Positions 62,609-64,000 of a stretch of 64,000 nt of DNA are shown piece after piece. The notes beneath the pieces are model-generated. The model had not been told where the DNA came from and searched no databases. It saw only the letters and a program-made list of their open reading frames with translations. The first letter of the stretch is position 1; every line of letters begins with the position of its first letter. Origin of the DNA: DASPSM01 sp036008465 (GTDB lineage: Bacteria > Planctomycetota > Planctomycetia > Planctomycetales > Planctomycetaceae). The stretch covers positions 1 through 64,000 of the forward strand of contig DASYNP010000009.1 of the NCBI GenBank assembly GCA_036008465.1, in the 5' to 3' direction. The translations under genes were made by a program, and so were the position numbers.

Positions 62609-64000
62609 TCAATATCGGGTGATCGTCTCGTGGACGTTGAGGATCGCTCGCGACACGCTCGCCCAACTCGCCAGCTCAGCGTGTTCGAGACCGGAGGGAA
62701 TTGCGCGGCCGGCGACAACTAGCATTTCATCGGCCGCTCCGAGGTTTCGGCGATATTCCGCGAGCTGCGAGTCGAGGAGTGCCGTCAGCACGGCGGCCTC
62801 GGCGACTCGCGGAGGTCGCGACAGGGCGCGGCGGAAGGCCCAGTCGAGTCGGTCGGCTGTGCTTGCTACGCGATGTTCAATGATGTGTTCCGCGAAAACG
62901 ATGGCCGCCTCCACAAATTCGGGATCATTCATCAGGACCAGCGATTGCAGGGGCGTGTTGGAACGGGGACGCTGGGCGATGCATTCTTCGCGGGTCGGCG
63001 CGTCGAAGGTCAGCAGGGCCGGATGCAGATACTGCCGCTGCCAATGCGTGTAAATCGAGCGGCGGTAACGCCCGTGTCCCGCACTGGTCCGCCACTCCCG
63101 AGTCGGAAAGTTCAAGTAGGCCCAAAATCCGCTCGGCTGGTAGGGTTTGACGCTCGGGCCGCCGACTTTGTCGACGAGCAAGCCGGCAATGGAGAGTGCG
63201 TTGTCCCGCACCATCTCGGCATCGAGACGGAAACGACCCTGGCGCGCGAGCCACCGATTGTCTGGATCGCGTTCGCGCAGCGAATCGTTCGGCTCCGAGG
63301 ATTGCCGATAGGTCCCCGACATCACGATCACTTTGATGACATGCTTCACGTTCCAGCCCGAGTCGATGAACTGGCCGGCCAGCCAGTCCAGTAGCTCCGA
63401 ATGACTGGGCGCGTCACCCTGAGTGCCGTGGTCGTCGAGATTCCGCGCGAGGCCGGCCCCGAAAAAGAGCTTCCAAACCCGATTCGCGAAAACGCGGGCC
63501 GTCAGCGGATTTTCTCGCGAAGCCACCCATCGCGCGAGGTCGACGCGCGTCAGCCGTCCTTCGTGCGGCCGGGAATGGGGGAGGGCCTCGGGGAATGCCG
63601 GGACCATTACCGGACCGGTATCGTCCTGCCAGTTGCCCCGCGGTAGCAGGCGGATGGTGCGCGGCGGCACCGAGACGGTCACCAGCGTCGAAGGAATGTG
63701 CGCACGCAGGTCGGAGAGCTGGCACTGCAGCTCGGCGAGCTTTCTCCGCGCCGGTTCCGAAGGGGAGCAAGAGCGGACGTATTCGTCCAGATCGGCGCGC
63801 TGGGTGTCCGTGCGCATGTCCGGCGCGAGAGTGAGAATTTCCTGGATCGCTTTGGACGGGTCGTGGCCCTCTCCTTTTTTTTCGCCACTCGCCTGGACCA
63901 CTCGATTGGGCACCGGCTTCGCGAGGGACGCGCGGGCTGCGGCGATCTCTCGTTCGAGCCGAGCCCGTTCTGCTTGCTGGGCCGGCGTCGGGAACTCGAG
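62609..64000 (-). CDS. DUF1553 protein (PSD1 domain), 5' end outside window
   Basis: The C-terminal 464 residues are visible; the frame stays open through base 64000, so the start is beyond the right edge. Visible are a helical, possibly coiled-coil stretch and the PSD1 domain: LTRVDLARWVASRENPLTARVFANRVWKLFFG, WNVKHVIKVIVMSGTYRQSS, and FDAPTREECIAQRPRSNTPLQSLVLMNDPEFV. In complete relatives a cytochrome and a DUF1549 domain come first. It precedes DUF1501 on the same strand. Catalytic function is unproven. Confidence 0.93.
   Translation of the reverse strand, partial: LEFPTPAQQAERARLEREIAAARASLAKPVPNRVVQASGEKKGEGHDPSKAIQEILTLAPDMRTDTQRADLDEYVRSCSPSEPARRKLAELQCQLSDLRAHIPSTLVTVSVPPRTIRLLPRGNWQDDTGPVMVPAFPEALPHSRPHEGRLTRVDLARWVASRENPLTARVFANRVWKLFFGAGLARNLDDHGTQGDAPSHSELLDWLAGQFIDSGWNVKHVIKVIVMSGTYRQSSEPNDSLRERDPDNRWLARQGRFRLDAEMVRDNALSIAGLLVDKVGGPSVKPYQPSGFWAYLNFPTREWRTSAGHGRYRRSIYTHWQRQYLHPALLTFDAPTREECIAQRPRSNTPLQSLVLMNDPEFVEAAIVFAEHIIEHRVASTADRLDWAFRRALSRPPRVAEAAVLTALLDSQLAEYRRNLGAADEMLVVAGRAIPSGLEHAELASWASVSRAILNVHETITRY

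Overview
The window is GC-rich, densely coded bacterial chromosome that reads as a planctomycete, probably of the Pirellulales type. The evidence is the mix of gene families: a sulfatase with its activating enzyme, a DUF1501/DUF1553 pair at the right edge, a Tat-exported Gfo/Idh/MocA oxidoreductase, redoxin-cytochrome c fusions, PQQ-like beta-propellers, zinc-ribbon/TM proteins, split coaB and coaC, and many exported proteins. I count 52 protein-coding genes. Two are cut by the window edges: the sulfatase on the left and the DUF1553 protein on the right. I saw no rRNA, tRNA, CRISPR array, prophage or transposase.

Layout. 1-5.6 kb: the sulfatase tail, then a four-gene minus-strand cluster of circularly permuted ATP-grasp, alpha-E, Anbu-type proteasome-like peptidase and transglutaminase. 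5.9-13.7 kb: a thioredoxin fusion, a benzoylformate-decarboxylase-like ThDP enzyme, a true formylglycine-generating enzyme followed by trpS, and a redoxin/cytochrome/monooxygenase-like fusion with a clear terminator. 13.7-21.7 kb: a small membrane protein, an HTTM protein with a partner, and a large repeat-like protein next to a SWIM zinc-finger protein. 21.7-29.4 kb: a long housekeeping run on the minus strand, pheA-tpiA-secG-secG and yicC-gmk-rpoZ-coaC-coaB-cobA/hemD, joined mostly by 4-base start/stop overlaps. 29.9-34.8 kb: a protein kinase, a tiny lysine-rich protein, a polytopic membrane protein and a beta-propeller protein. 34.8-43.1 kb: glycosyltransferase, bioD, SAM hydrolase, a [2Fe-2S] protein, two look-alike zinc-ribbon proteins, a hydrolase and tsaE. 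43.1-49.4 kb: a MocA oxidoreductase, a cysteine-less SUMF1 protein, apbE, a ClC antiporter and ferrochelatase. 49.4-57.4 kb: a large exported repeat protein, a double alpha/beta hydrolase, an indoleamine-2,3-dioxygenase-like protein and a GAF-PP2C phosphatase. 57.7-64 kb: a Tat-exported ThDP enzyme with a c-type cytochrome, a small unknown protein, and the DUF1501/DUF1553 pair.

The points most worth a second look are these. (1) An old tandem duplication has produced two secG genes. The first SecG ends in what looks like the C-terminus of TpiA, a gene fossil fused in frame. (2) A ThDP enzyme carries a Tat signal and sits beside an exported cytochrome c, which suggests ThDP chemistry outside the cytoplasm. 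(3) The Anbu/ATP-grasp/alpha-E/transglutaminase cluster is complete and its function is poorly understood. (4) A 32-base hairpin element occurs twice downstream of genes and shows a compensatory base-pair change.
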